The notes beneath the pieces are model-generated. The model had not been told where the DNA came from. It searched no databases and saw only the letters and a list, made by a program, of their open reading frames with translations. A program made the position numbers and the translations under genes. 30,546 nt of DNA from Carex sylvatica (lineage: Eukaryota > Streptophyta > Magnoliopsida > Poales > Cyperaceae): positions 1 through 30,546 of the forward strand of contig CAXKVR010000777.1 of the NCBI GenBank assembly GCA_964058845.1, given 5' to 3'. Positions 20,760 to 30,546 of this stretch are shown piece by piece; the stretch's first letter is position 1; each line of letters opens with the position of its first letter.

Positions 20760-21015
20760 AAGATTCGCGAATGAATAATTCTTTTTTTTTGTGATGTCAA
20801 TCCGAACGTTGAATTATTCGATTAATCGAACTTTAACCGAATTAAATCTGAATAATTCGCGAATTTTACGATTTTTTTTCAAAACATTTGTTTTGCTCTC
20901 TTGCAGGACATCTCTGATTCAGATAATTCCGAATAATTTCCGAATTATATCTGAATTATTTCCGAATCACAAATTTTTGACCTCGCTGAACCGAACCCGA
21001 ATAATTCATTTGTCA
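20760..21015 (+). repeat. Cluster of CGAATAATTC-like repeats
   Basis: Many short copies of gaataattcg, gaattattcg and ccgaattat in both orientations, plus attcgcgaat palindromes. It looks like the repeat-rich end of a decayed DNA transposon. The overlapping frame has no domain. Confidence 0.5.
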
Positions 21016-21576
21016 CTACTGAAAAATCATCACTTAAAACAACCCGTCACAGAAACTTTCATGCTGCACTTGGCACAAAAAATCCGGACTAGACATGGTT
21101 AGCTTAACAAAATAAGCACATGTAGCATACGCCACAATGAGTTATTTATAGAGACCGGATATGATCTGTTCAACAATCATTTCCACTTGCGTTTACCTCT
21201 AACTTACTCTTCCATTTTAATTTCACTATCGACAATAATGCTTGTGCATGTTATTCTTTCTTAGAAAAGGCTGCAAAGTTTTTTTTTGTTTCTTTTATCT
21301 CATACCAATTTCATATTTAGTGGTAGCCCTATTTAGCCGGAGAAGCACATGTTTCTTCCTAACAGTTATATCGCACCAAATTAATTTACTTCGTTTTACT
21401 TTTTCATTGTACAATGTTGCAATTTGGCATCCGTTAATTAGAAATTCATTATTTTGGATCTCCTTACAAATTGCAGAGTAGATTTGAGGTTCATAAAGAA
21501 ACATAATATATATTTGCTTGAAAGCCTCATCATGTTCCAAATGCTGACCTATACAAATGACATATTTGCATTCAAT
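21016..21576. other. Intergenic DNA, no gene seen
   Basis: Frames at 21242-21481 and 21295-21540 overlap on opposite strands and neither has a recognisable domain. One may be a relic of a coding region, but it cannot be assigned. Confidence 0.35.
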
Positions 21577-21579
21577 CTG

Positions 21580-21725
21580 TGATTTTGGAGTACAGCTAGC
21601 ACCTAATAGAGGACGGATATATGCTAAACTAATAAATAAAATATGATATAGCCCTTCTGCTTTTGTAAATTTTATTGTATCAATTTAATTTGTTAAGAGA
21701 TGATGTTAATAAGCAACTAGCAGCC
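21580..21725 (+). repeat. Imperfect direct repeat, left of Mutator-like copy 2
   Basis: Landmarks tacagctag, gaccgatat/ggacggatat, gcccttctgcttttgt and aatttgttaagagatg recur in the same order at 24001-24150. A shorter third version (ttgataagatggtgtcagca) is at 21847-21900. Confidence 0.6.
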
Positions 21726-22055
21726 AAAAAAAATGCTTTAATATTACCTAATGAGTTTGACTTTAACTTATTATATGTATAGGTAAAGAGCTAATCATAA
21801 GGTGGGGCGTAAATATATAATTAATTTGAATCAGAACCATATTTAATTTGATAAGATGGTGTCAGCAACTAGTAGCGAAAAAAGCCTTGATATTAACTAG
21901 TGAATTTAGTTTGAACTTATCATGCACAGAGACGGATCCAAAATAATTATAAGATGGGTGCGTAAATTTATAAATTTTTATATAAAAAAAAAAATTTCAA
22001 AAAAAACATAATAGCAATAAGCACATTTTTTAAAAAACTTTATTACACCAGAAGC

Positions 22056-22064
22056 TGATAAATG
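22056..22064. repeat. 9-bp target site duplication, left (copy 2)
   Basis: tgataaatg, identical to 23626-23634. Confidence 0.85.
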
Positions 22065-22790
22065 CGGCCATTTTTATTAATACTCTAAAAAAAAGAAATT
22101 TTTTAAAATGTCTCCGCTATCTGTTTTTTTTTTCAAAACTGCCCCGATCGCCAAGCTCATGGATGGCCCAAATCCTCTAGCAGACTATCCGGATCAAGGG
22201 CGGTCCACTTGGTACCAGACCGCCTGTGGTCTGGGCGGTCTTATTTTTTTTTTTATTTTTTTTTTTAGAGATCTTAATATTTTTTGTTTAAATAATTTTG
22301 TAAAGATTTTTTTTTCTTGTTTAGAGTGTATGTCAAAAAATAAAACATTTGATATATTTATGAAGTGATGTCGTAACTCTTTATAACTTTGATTTGGTTT
22401 GTCAGTTGGATATTACAAGTTTAAAGATAACACTAATTAAGGACTTGGCCTTGATTCTAATTTTTTTATTTTATTTAAATATACACAAGAAAATATAGTT
22501 AGATTGCCTCATTGATGTCATTTTTTTTTCTTTTAGAGAATAATTGGATTATTTGCTAACTATCAACATATACTATTTTCTCGGAGATAAGCAAATAACA
22601 CAATAAATAGTAAATACATTTTAAAATAATTATATGGATAATCATTGAATAATCTCTTAGGCTTTTGACTAAACAAAATACCGATCGTTGTATACCTACC
22701 GTCGAACGAAAACTTAAATTGAATTTTTGAGACACTACATGCTGATGCTTCAGATGCCCAGGGGTGCCCCATTCGGATCCGTCTCGTCGT

Positions 22791-22803
22791 CCCCCCCCCC
22801 CCC
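22791..22803 (+). repeat. 13-bp C homopolymer
   Basis: It lies in the core of Mutator-like copy 2; the matching place in copy 1 (about 10519-10524) has only six G on the plus strand. Confidence 0.85.
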
Positions 22804-23039
22804 TTCCAAAAAATATGTCAAAATCCGACTTTTCTAGCTAAATTTATGGTTGTAAGTTTTTTTAAAAGCTGAACTTTGGAAATTCATAACTAACTGTAGA
22901 AAAATCCAAATAAATTGAAATTTGTGTCAATTCTGTGTATTTTTGAATGCTCTACATGCTAGTAAAATCCCTTTTGCAGTTTGATCCTTGTATCAATCCA
23001 AACTTGCTGATTTACCAACAGAGGTCAAATGCCGCATGC

Positions 23040-23154
23040 GCCGCATGGGCTATGTATATATGTATAATATATGTATAATTATATGTATATACATGTATAT
23101 ATATGTATATACATGTATATATATGTATATGTATGTATATGTATATGTATATCA
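23040..23154 (+). repeat. TATATGTA microsatellite
   Basis: Compound tatatgta/tacatgta tract on one side of the core, counterpart of the longer tracts in copy 1. Confidence 0.85.
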
Positions 23155-23625
23155 TTGAGACAATCTAACTATATTTTCTTGTGTATATTTAAATAAAATA
23201 TATTTTTTAGAATCAAGATCAAGTTCTTAATTAGTGTAATATTTAAATTTGTGATATCCAACTGACAAACCAAATCAAAATTATAAAGAGTTACGACATC
23301 ACTTCATAAATATATCAAATGTCTTATTTTTTGGCATACACTCTAAACAAAAATACTTTTTCTTCAAAAAATTATTTAAATAATAAATATTAAGATCTCT
23401 AAAAAAAAAAAAGAGGACTGAATATTAAGATCTCTAAAAAAAAAAAAGAGGACTGCCCGGATCCCAAGTGGTCTGGTCCCTAGTGGACTGCCCCTAGTCC
23501 AGGCGATCTGTTATGGGGATTGGGCCTCCCGTGGGCCTGACGGTTGGAGTAATTTTGAAAAAAAAACTAATGCGGAGACATTTTTAAAATTATCTTTTTT
23601 TTTAGAGTATTAATAAAAATAGCCG

Positions 23626-23634
23626 TGATAAATG
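23626..23634. repeat. 9-bp target site duplication, right (copy 2)
   Basis: tgataaatg, identical to 22056-22064. Confidence 0.85.
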
Positions 23635-24000
23635 CCTCCTTATCACAGTCTGTGATTTTGAGGTACTCAATTTTTTTTTAGTCACTATAAAAAAAGAAGA
23701 AGGACAGACAGAGTCGATATGAGTTTAAAAAAAAAAATAGATTTCATTTTTATCAAGTACGCACATAATATGTGAGCACCTCTTAAAAGTGATGGCTCAC
23801 AACTATTATCTGCGCAAAAATTTTTAGTAGAATTTAATAAAATTTGATACAGTTTAGAGGTATGCAGATAACAACCAGCTGCCACCTCTTGAGAGTACGC
23901 AACTATTATATGCGTACCTGATAGAAATGACTTTTTTTTTCCAAACCTATATGATCAAATCCGTTTATTCTTTTATGTAAATGGTGACTATAACTTTCTT

Positions 24001-24150
24001 GTCTGAGATACAGCTAGAAATATCTATAGGGGACCGATATCTGCTACCTTAAGTAATTGACTAATATAATACGAAACGGCCCTTCTGTTTTTGTCAATTA
24101 TCTTGTAAATGATTAATTTGTTAAGAGATGGTGTCAGCAGCTAGAAGAGA
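24001..24150 (+). repeat. Imperfect direct repeat, right of Mutator-like copy 2
   Basis: Second copy of 21580-21725: cagctag, gaccgatatctgc, cggcccttctgtttttgt and taatttgttaagagatggtg in the same order. Confidence 0.6.
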
Positions 24151-24254
24151 CAAGGCTAGAACTTATAAGGTTGAGGCACAAATTTTTATTTTCAAAGTAC
24201 ATAAAAATTATAAGCACACTATTTTCAAATATTCTTAGTTCAAGAATTATATCA

Positions 24255-25492
24255 TTTCCGGGGAACCTTAAGTTTGGATAACTCAAGAATACAGCTATTC
24301 TTGAGTTAGCTCCACTATTTTCAAACCTAGGTGATCCAAAACATAAAATAACAAATTAAGTTATCTCAAGAATAGCTCTATTCTACTAATCTAAAGAAAT
24401 TGTGGGTTAGCAAGAATAAAGGTAGTGGGGTTAGTGATATTAATAAAATATTGGATTCCTCTAAATTAGAGTTAGTTTTAATATTAAATCAGTATAAATA
24501 AAATATTTGATTAGTATTAAATAAATATAATATTACATTAGATTAGTATTAAATAAAATATTAGATTAATATAATATAATATTAGTTTAAATATTAAATG
24601 TAATATAATATTATTTTAAATGTTAAATGTAATATAATATTAGTTTAAATATTAGATTAATATTAAATATAATATTAGATTAGTATTAAATTAATAATAG
24701 TTTAAATATTAAATGTAATATAATATTAATTTAAATATTAGATTATTATTAAATAAACATAATTTCAAATTATATTATATTAAATTAAATTAAATGTTAG
24801 ATTAAATATAATATAATATTAATTTAAAATTTTAATGTAATATAATACTAGCATAAATGTTAAGTGTTGAATGTAATATAATATTTGTTTAAATATTAGA
24901 TTAGTATTAAATAAATATAATATCATATCATATTAGATTAGATTAGTATTAAATATAATATAATATTAGTTTAAATATTAAATTATTGCTAAATAAAATA
25001 TTAGATTAAAAATAATATAATACTAGTTTAAATATTAAATATAATATAATATTAGTTTAAATATTAAATATAATATAATATTATTTTAAATATTAAATAT
25101 AATATAATATAATATTAGTTTAAATAATAAATGTAATATAATATTACTTTAAATATTAGATTAATATTAAAAAATATTATATTAAATATTATATAATATT
25201 AGTTTAATTTTTAGATTAGTATTAAATAAAATATTAATTTAAATGTAACATAATATTAGTTTAAATATTAAATATAATCTAATATTAGTTTAAATATTAA
25301 ATTAGTTTAATTATTATTTTATTTATTTCTCTATATCATTATTCCAAATATACAATTCAAACGACATTTTTACTAATCCGAATAGTTTGAAGTTAGTGCT
25401 ATTTTCAAACCAATCGGATTAACACTATTTTCAACCACTAACTCAAAAATTGCTATTTTTGTACTAATCCTTACACGATCCAAACGTACCCT
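24255..25492. mobile_element. Possible MITE-type element filled with a minisatellite
   Basis: The left side has aagtttggataactcaagaa and gctccactattttcaaac; the right side, reverse-complemented, has gggtacgtttggatcgtgta and ttgaaaatagtgttaat. The gtttggat ends recall plant PIF/Harbinger- or hAT-type MITEs. No target duplication was identified, so this is tentative. Confidence 0.4.
24430..25320 (+). repeat. Degenerate 29-bp AT minisatellite
   Basis: About 0.9 kb of units close to aatataatattagtttaaa followed by tattaaatgt (29 bp), with variants in length and many point changes. Composition is nearly pure A/T with sparse G. Confidence 0.8.
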
Positions 25493-26172
25493 TCCCATGC
25501 CATGAAATCAACTGACACATTATACTCCCAACAAATCAATCACAAATATTAAATATATCTATAATTCTTTCTTTGTTTTTTTTTTTACCAAGCCCGCCCG
25601 TAGGCATGTATTGATACCAGAAAGTTTAGTACATCCAGACATCATCTATTACAAAAATTTGAAGAAAGGATATGTAAATCCCATGTAAGAAAAAAAACCC
25701 CTGTTTCAACACAAAATAATGATACGGGAGCTGACTATTTTGATAAGTTTGGTACTCTCTGCTTCCTCTGTGACATAAAATTTCTGCTCCTAAAGTCACT
25801 AATACATAAGTCTGTGATGAATTTTGATAATTAAATATTAAATATAGTTTTGCCTCAAAATCCACTTTGAACCCATGTGTCAGTGACTCTAGGAAACAGA
25901 AATTTCTTGTTTACAGAAAAGCAGAAAATTCGGTTCCCTCTAATAATGCACACAGGACCGGGACCGGGTTTATATATAGAAATTTAAATATCGCTGTTAG
26001 TTCTATATAATAATAATTAAATGAACGTATAACAAATACTTAGATTGATATCAGAAAAATTCTAAATTGAAAAGCTAAATTGACGCTAATATATAAAATA
26101 GTCTAACCAATTTTACGTCCCTTGAACGGTGAAGATTATAAATCTTAACTACTGTATAATAATATTATACAG
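25493..26172. other. Intergenic DNA, no gene recognised
   Basis: A minus-strand frame at 25626-25865 has no identifiable domain. The stretch has less biased composition than its neighbours but no splice-consistent coding exon. Confidence 0.35.
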
Positions 26173-26527
26173 AGGAGGGTTCCAATGCATCGTGTCTTTT
26201 ATAACTCATCATATCTTGTACTTTATATCATTATTTTTAAAGTCTAAATTGTCTATTCGAATCATTCAACATGATATTCATACTAAAATATGATTGGGGA
26301 TGAAATTTTATTACTATTTTTTAAGATGAGTACAAAAACTAGTCAAATTCAGACCATTGAATTTTGTACCATCTTAATAAATAGTAAAAAAAATTCCAAA
26401 ATATGTAAAACTTGGTCTCCAAGCACATTTTATTGTAGAGATCACATCTAACAGTTTGGATCGACGATTTGAACTTTGAAAATATAAAAAATAATTATTG
26501 TAACTTGTTGTAACTTGATCCCTTCTC
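26173..26527. mobile_element. Chimeric foldback MITE upstream of LTV1
   Basis: The left end, agggttccaatgcatcgtgt, matches the family at 13341-13733. The right end, ttgtaacttgttgtaacttg, instead matches the unit at 17560-17762. The internal blocks (cattcaacatgatattcata, actaaaatatgattggggat, and inverted partners near 26420-26470) are shared by both. It lies about 360 bp upstream of the LTV1 start codon. Confidence 0.55.
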
Positions 26528-26667
26528 ATTCAAAATATACCTTTGTATATATAAACCTCTTCCTCATGTACATTCTCTTCAAACTTACTTGGCATATATA
26601 TTTTAAATTTAATACACACTACGATGAATCCAAGAGCTATTAAAATTAAACCAGCATCTCGTAAGCA

Positions 26668-26673
26668 GGCCCA
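26668..26673 (-). promoter_or_regulatory. Site II-like motif (TGGGCC) of LTV1
   Basis: ggccca on the plus strand, 211-216 bp upstream of the ATG. TGGGCY motifs are bound by TCP factors and pair with telo boxes in plant ribosomal-protein and ribosome-biogenesis promoters. A six-base motif alone is weak evidence. Confidence 0.4.
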
Positions 26674-26859
26674 TTAAATATGAGAAGATTACTGGACCTA
26701 GGCCTTTTAACTAATTATGCTAAATCAAATGTGGCCTTTTTCTCTTTTAATCTCAACCCTCTGTTTCTGTCGCCTGTGGATAATCTCGCGCGCCGCAAAA
26801 CCTCTAAACCAGACCCAACCGCGCTTGTAAGTACTATCTACCTCCCTCCGCTGCCGCAA

Positions 26860-26867
26860 AAACCCTA
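26860..26867 (+). promoter_or_regulatory. Telo box (AAACCCTA) of LTV1
   Basis: AAACCCTA, 17 bp before the ATG and so probably in the leader. This motif is typical of plant translation and ribosome-biogenesis genes, which matches the product. Confidence 0.65.
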
Positions 26868-26883
26868 GACCACGCACGCAACC

Positions 26884-29800
26884 ATGGGAGGCAGGAAGAA
26901 AGGATTCATTGACAAGAAGCGCTCCGCCACTTACACACTCGTCGCACGCGACTCCGCCGCTTCCTCTTCCTCAAATCCTCTCTCCACCGACCGGGTCTTC
27001 ATTCGCACAGACAACCACCACGACTACTCCGTCCCCGGCTTCCTCGAGTCCGACGAAGAACAGTACAAACTGGATGACGAATCCTGCATCTTCGCTGATG
27101 CGATTGAGGATGGTGACGTTTGGCCCCGTTTTGCAGAGAGAAGCAGCGGCTTGGGTTTGTCTGAGGACGTAAGGAAAGAGATTCTGGAGTTAGGGTTGCC
27201 GGATGACGGATACAATTATTTAACCCATTTGAGAGAGATAAGAAATGAAGGAGCTGGGTCTGCTTATTATGATAACCCTCGGGCACGCTTTGATCTCGTG
27301 CCACTTGATGTCAAGGTATGTACAATTTTTGTTTTCTAATCTTGGCTCGTGTTTTCTTTGGGTCGAAAGGCAATAAAAATTTCATCCTAGCAGTTATCTG
27401 GGTTGTGGTGTTTACATTTTTATAAGGGATAATGAGCTTGTTTAGTTTTTAGATATTTCAGTTTTTTAGGAAGCTTGGGGAATGCTTCTTTACGTGTTTG
27501 TTTTCATTAATTTGTTCCATGTAGGCATATGATGCTTCCAGGGTTAGAGTAACCTCTGATGCTGTAAAGGAAGAAGAACCAGGAGTTGAAACAATCTACA
27601 ATGTTGCCTCGAAATCTGCACCAGTAAGGATCCAGAAGGCTGTTGACCCTGATGTGACCCGGCTGTTGGATGACAGTGATCTGTCACGGTTTGGTTCTGA
27701 TGTTGAGGATCTTGAGGAGGATTTTGTCCTAGTGGCTAACCAACCTGAAGGAGATGAGGAAGAAAATGAGGATGTTCATGTGAAAAAGGTTAGTGCTGAT
27801 GTGGAAGTTCGATATGAGAGCGCAAGTGATGATGAAGTGGATGATGGGCCTGACGACAGTGCCCAGCAAAGGGTCAGAAGGCCACTTGATGACGAGTTTG
27901 ATGAAGTAAGTTGATTGGTTACTCATTTAGCACTTGGTTTTGGCATTGTTTGTCTGGTCTTTTCCTACCTACCATATAACTGATTTTGTTAGAACTATAT
28001 CTAATTTCTCGTTTTAAAAGCTCACTGGCTGCGTATTGATTGGAATTAAACTGTTTGATCGAGGTTCACTTACCCAAAAAAATGAATAAATAATTCCTTC
28101 TAACTCGCCTCCACCCCACTGTTCCATTTTCATGGCACAGGCATTTAAAGAGTATATATCCAGCGAAGAGGACGAGGGGCCTACGTTTGGTGATGACAAT
28201 CCGGAAGAGCTGGCAGAGAAGTTGAAAGATGCACTTAAAGAATTTCACATAGAGGACGCTGTACAAGAGGAGAAGTACAAAGTCCCTGCTGATTCTGTAA
28301 CAGAAGATCAGGAATCTGCTCAAATCATTCGAAAGTGCACTGAATATGCTCAAAAGTAATTTCTTTTGGCACAAGTTTTACTGTCATTTGCAAGTGCAGT
28401 TAGTCTGTCTCTAGCTATAGTCAAATAAAGCCAGTCATATTCAGGAACTTGGGATATATATATTTTTTTTTAATATTTGAGGAAATAAAAAAAATTTAAC
28501 TTCAAATTTTGAAATTGAATTGCAAATAGATATTAAAAGTAAGAATTTTGGAAGTCGAAATGGTGACATTGTGAGATATGCAAAATATAAACAAGAAATC
28601 TTTCATCCCGGATTTCAATTTTGTTAAAACTTACATTTCCTGAATCCAAATTCCTAATTTCTAAACAATATTTGCCGTGTGAAATTCATTTTCTTTTTCT
28701 CAAATGTCTTGAATTGAACACTCTCATAATACAAAAACAATGAATCTCAAACTCTCATTAAATATGCGAGCTTTCGGTTTATGAAGAAAAATGAAATCTG
28801 ATAAATTTGGACTTGTTGACAGGTACATAGATGAAAGCGAAGACGAAAAAGAGGTGCTACTAGTCTCAGAAAGCAGTGATGAATCTGAAGCGTGGGATTG
28901 TGAGACCATTGTCTCCACTTATTCCAACCTCGAAAACCACCCTGCAAAGATCGGGGCACCAGGAAAACCCAAAAGTCGCTTGCCACCAAAATCAATTCCC
29001 TTTCCAGGGGACGTGGGAGTGGGAAATGAAGTGATTACCCTTGGGGGTAAGGGGATGCTCCCTGTGGATTACCTCCCTCAGAGGAAGAGAATAATGGAGG
29101 GTTTAGTTAGAGAGAAGCTTGGCTCGGTGGAAAAACCAAAGAAGGTTGTTGGTGAGGAGTCCAAGGAGGAAAAGAAAGAGCGCAAGGTAACATACTTTTT
29201 CTTTGTTACATACCCTCAATTTCTTTCTCATTTCAAAATCTTCTCATCTTATTGTTATGCACACCTTGCATACTGGTATAGCACTATGCCTATAGGCATC
29301 TCCTTTAACATATCACTGATTTTTATCTAACTACTCTTGACCCCTAACAATGTGGGCCAGTTTGGCACATAGAATAGAGAAAGAGTGATGACTTGTGATG
29401 GAATAGTTGCGGAATGGAGTTGGAATTGAATGGAGCTTTGGAAAAGCGTAATTGGAATGAAAGTTTGCAGCCGAACCGTGCATTTTGCACTTTAGTCCCT
29501 CCTTATCCCACCTGGATGAAATAGTCTATTCCATGGGGAGGTGGAATAGCATAACCTTGTCTTTTCCATGAGTTAGAATAGATCCAAATCAGACTCTTCT
29601 ACCATTTCATACTTGCCAAAAATGATTGATATAGTGTAGAATGAGACCTTAATTCTCTTTTCTACTATTCCACTATTCCACTCATAATAAGCCCTAAAAG
29701 TTTAAAAACATCAATTTACTTAGCTTGCTTTGAAAATTATTATTTCAAATTTTCAGTAGATTCTGAGGCTAGTGAACAACATGGAAAGGTATCATATTAA

Positions 29801-30209
29801 GGGGAAAAGAGTGCGTCCGATGCCCGTCAGACTCAAATTTGAGTTCGATGGGTTCTGCTTCCATCTGATCCGCTTCAAGATCTTTGTGCTCCCCGCTTGA
29901 ATACGCATGCGGATCGAGCACGTGCACATCTTGAAGTGGATCAGACAGAAGCTGAGCCCATATAACTCAAATTTGAGTCCGATTACACACTCTTTTCTCA
30001 ATATCAAGAACTGTTTATCTCTTATTGGTTCTTTTGTGCACGAGTTGATGATTATGTCCTTTTCTTGTTTAAATAAGGCGGCACTGAAAAATGAAAGGAG
30101 AGAAGCAAGGAAGGCGAAGAAAGAGCTGAAAGGCTTGTACAAGAGTGAAACCCAGAGAGCTCACAAAGCGGTTGCTGTTACTGGCCCTTCTTCAGTGCAC
30201 CTTATGTAA
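26884..30209 (+). CDS. LTV1: LTV1 homologue, 40S ribosome assembly factor
   Basis: Five exons: 26884-27315, 27525-27905, 28141-28355, 28823-29186 and 30078-30209. All introns are GT-AG and the joined frame has 507 codons plus TAA. The N-terminus, GGRKKGFIDKKRSATYTLVA followed by RDS, is the conserved LTV1 start; VPLDVK joins AYDASRVRV across intron 1; residues 367-383, WDCETIVSTYSNLENHP, are the family signature; the C-terminus is a Lys/Arg/Glu-rich helix (ALKNERREARKAKKELKGLY) ending in SSVHLM. Acidic Ser/Asp/Glu clusters (about 185-270, 275-290, 346-366) are candidate casein-kinase sites. In yeast, Ltv1 accompanies Rps3 on pre-40S particles and leaves after Hrr25/CK1 phosphorylation. The context agATGg and the fit to the family support the start. 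The gene looks intact; intron 4 (891 nt) holds MITE sequence. Confidence 0.95.
29352..29697. mobile_element. Possible MITE in LTV1 intron 4
   Basis: Begins gggccagtttggcacatag and ends near ataataagccct, with ggaatag/ctattcc repeats in both orientations inside. gggcc...tttgg starts are common in plant PIF/Harbinger-type and related MITEs. End matching is weak. Confidence 0.35.
29803..29998. mobile_element. Foldback MITE in LTV1 intron 4
   Basis: The arms run gaaaagagtgcgtccga, actcaaatttgagttcgatg and gatccgcttcaagat on the left and, reverse-complemented, gaaaagagtgtgtaatcgga, actcaaatttgagttatatg and gatccacttcaagatg on the right. The loop near 29880-29925 is GC-rich. About 80 bp remain between the element and the exon 5 acceptor. 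Confidence 0.65.
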
Positions 30210-30546
30210 TACTACTGTATGTTTCATTTCTGGCTATTTTGTATCACTACTTTTCAATGATCCTCAATTTTTTTTTTAGTAAAGTTAGAGAAGACATTAG
30301 TATTGCATGCAAAGATTTTAATAGTTTATACCAGGAATATGATCCCAATACCTGTTTGCATCAATAGTTTATACCAGTGCTTCTGGTCTAGCAGCAATGT
30401 TGGCACCAGGATGCAGTATTAACACCTGTGTGAGAACTATATTGCTTGGTACAAGATGTTCAGAACCAGAATACACAATTTCTGTCCTTTCTAGAAAAAA
30501 GGTTCAATTTGAAATGGCCAGGATTATGAAAGCTGGAATAATTTGG
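30210..30546 (+). other. LTV1 3' UTR and downstream flank
   Basis: AT-rich, without a canonical AATAAA close to the stop. A short direct repeat, aatagtttataccag, occurs at 30320-30334 and 30365-30379. No other gene begins before the window ends. Confidence 0.45.

Larger units (their letters stand above)
22065..23625. mobile_element. Mutator-like foldback element, copy 2
   Basis: The element is 1561 bp with perfect 9-bp duplications (tgataaatg) at 22056-22064 and 23626-23634. The ends are cggccatttttattaatact and, reverse-complemented, cggctatttttattaatact. The arms hold the same ordered blocks as copy 1: a GC-rich ggcggtc segment (22198-22245), gatcttaatattttttg, tagagtgtatgtcaaaaaat and cgtaactctttataactttg, then ttggtttgtcagttggatat, which is private to this copy. 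The core (22745-23050) is the reverse complement of copy 1's core. No transposase. Confidence 0.85.

Noticed and set aside
29761..29789. Possible extra LTV1 exon in intron 4 (ILRLVNNME-like)
   Set aside because: Including it puts exon 5 out of frame, whereas splicing exon 4 directly to exon 5 gives the expected family sequence.

Overview
This is a plant nuclear genome window: genes carry GT-AG introns, the proteins are plant families (a Paladin-type protein, two small HMA/isoprenylated metal-binding proteins, an LTV1 ribosome-assembly factor), and most of the rest is AT-rich DNA full of inverted-repeat transposons. I cannot name the species. The repeat content fits a flowering plant; a monocot is possible but unproven.

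Layout. (1) 955-1167, minus strand: first coding exon of a Paladin-like gene that runs off the left edge, with its GA-rich leader and promoter to its right. (2) 2655-4079: a non-autonomous Mutator-like element with about 380-bp terminal inverted repeats and a perfect 9-bp target duplication. (3) 4890-6596: a decayed, 5'-truncated LINE carrying a 670-bp hAT element with a perfect 8-bp target duplication. (4) 8316-8505 and 8576-8962: foldback MITEs. (5) 9578-11084: a second kind of Mutator-like foldback element (9-bp duplication), whose sister copy lies at 22065-23625 with its own 9-bp duplication and with the internal core in the opposite orientation. (6) 11319-12890: three more MITE/hAT units. 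(7) 12949-15047: a roughly 2.1-kb giant imperfect palindrome with nested MITEs, one of them a 425-bp near-perfect foldback with a 9-bp duplication. (8) 16194-19288, minus strand: a tandem pair of three-exon HIPP/small-HMA genes with matching exon structure and a shared promoter block. (9) 20027-25490: more repeats, including the second Mutator-like copy and about 0.9 kb of degenerate 29-bp repeats. (10) 26884-30209, plus strand: a complete five-exon LTV1 gene (507 aa) with a telo box and a site II-like motif upstream, and a foldback MITE in intron 4.

The genes do not form a functional cluster. LTV1 is housekeeping (40S ribosome assembly), the Paladin-like gene is probably housekeeping or signalling, and the HIPP pair is a local lineage-specific duplication. 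One copy has lost the first Cys of its metal-binding CxxC motif and both have W-box cores upstream. The most interesting material is the HIPP divergence and the set of long-TIR elements whose insertion ends can be placed to the base.
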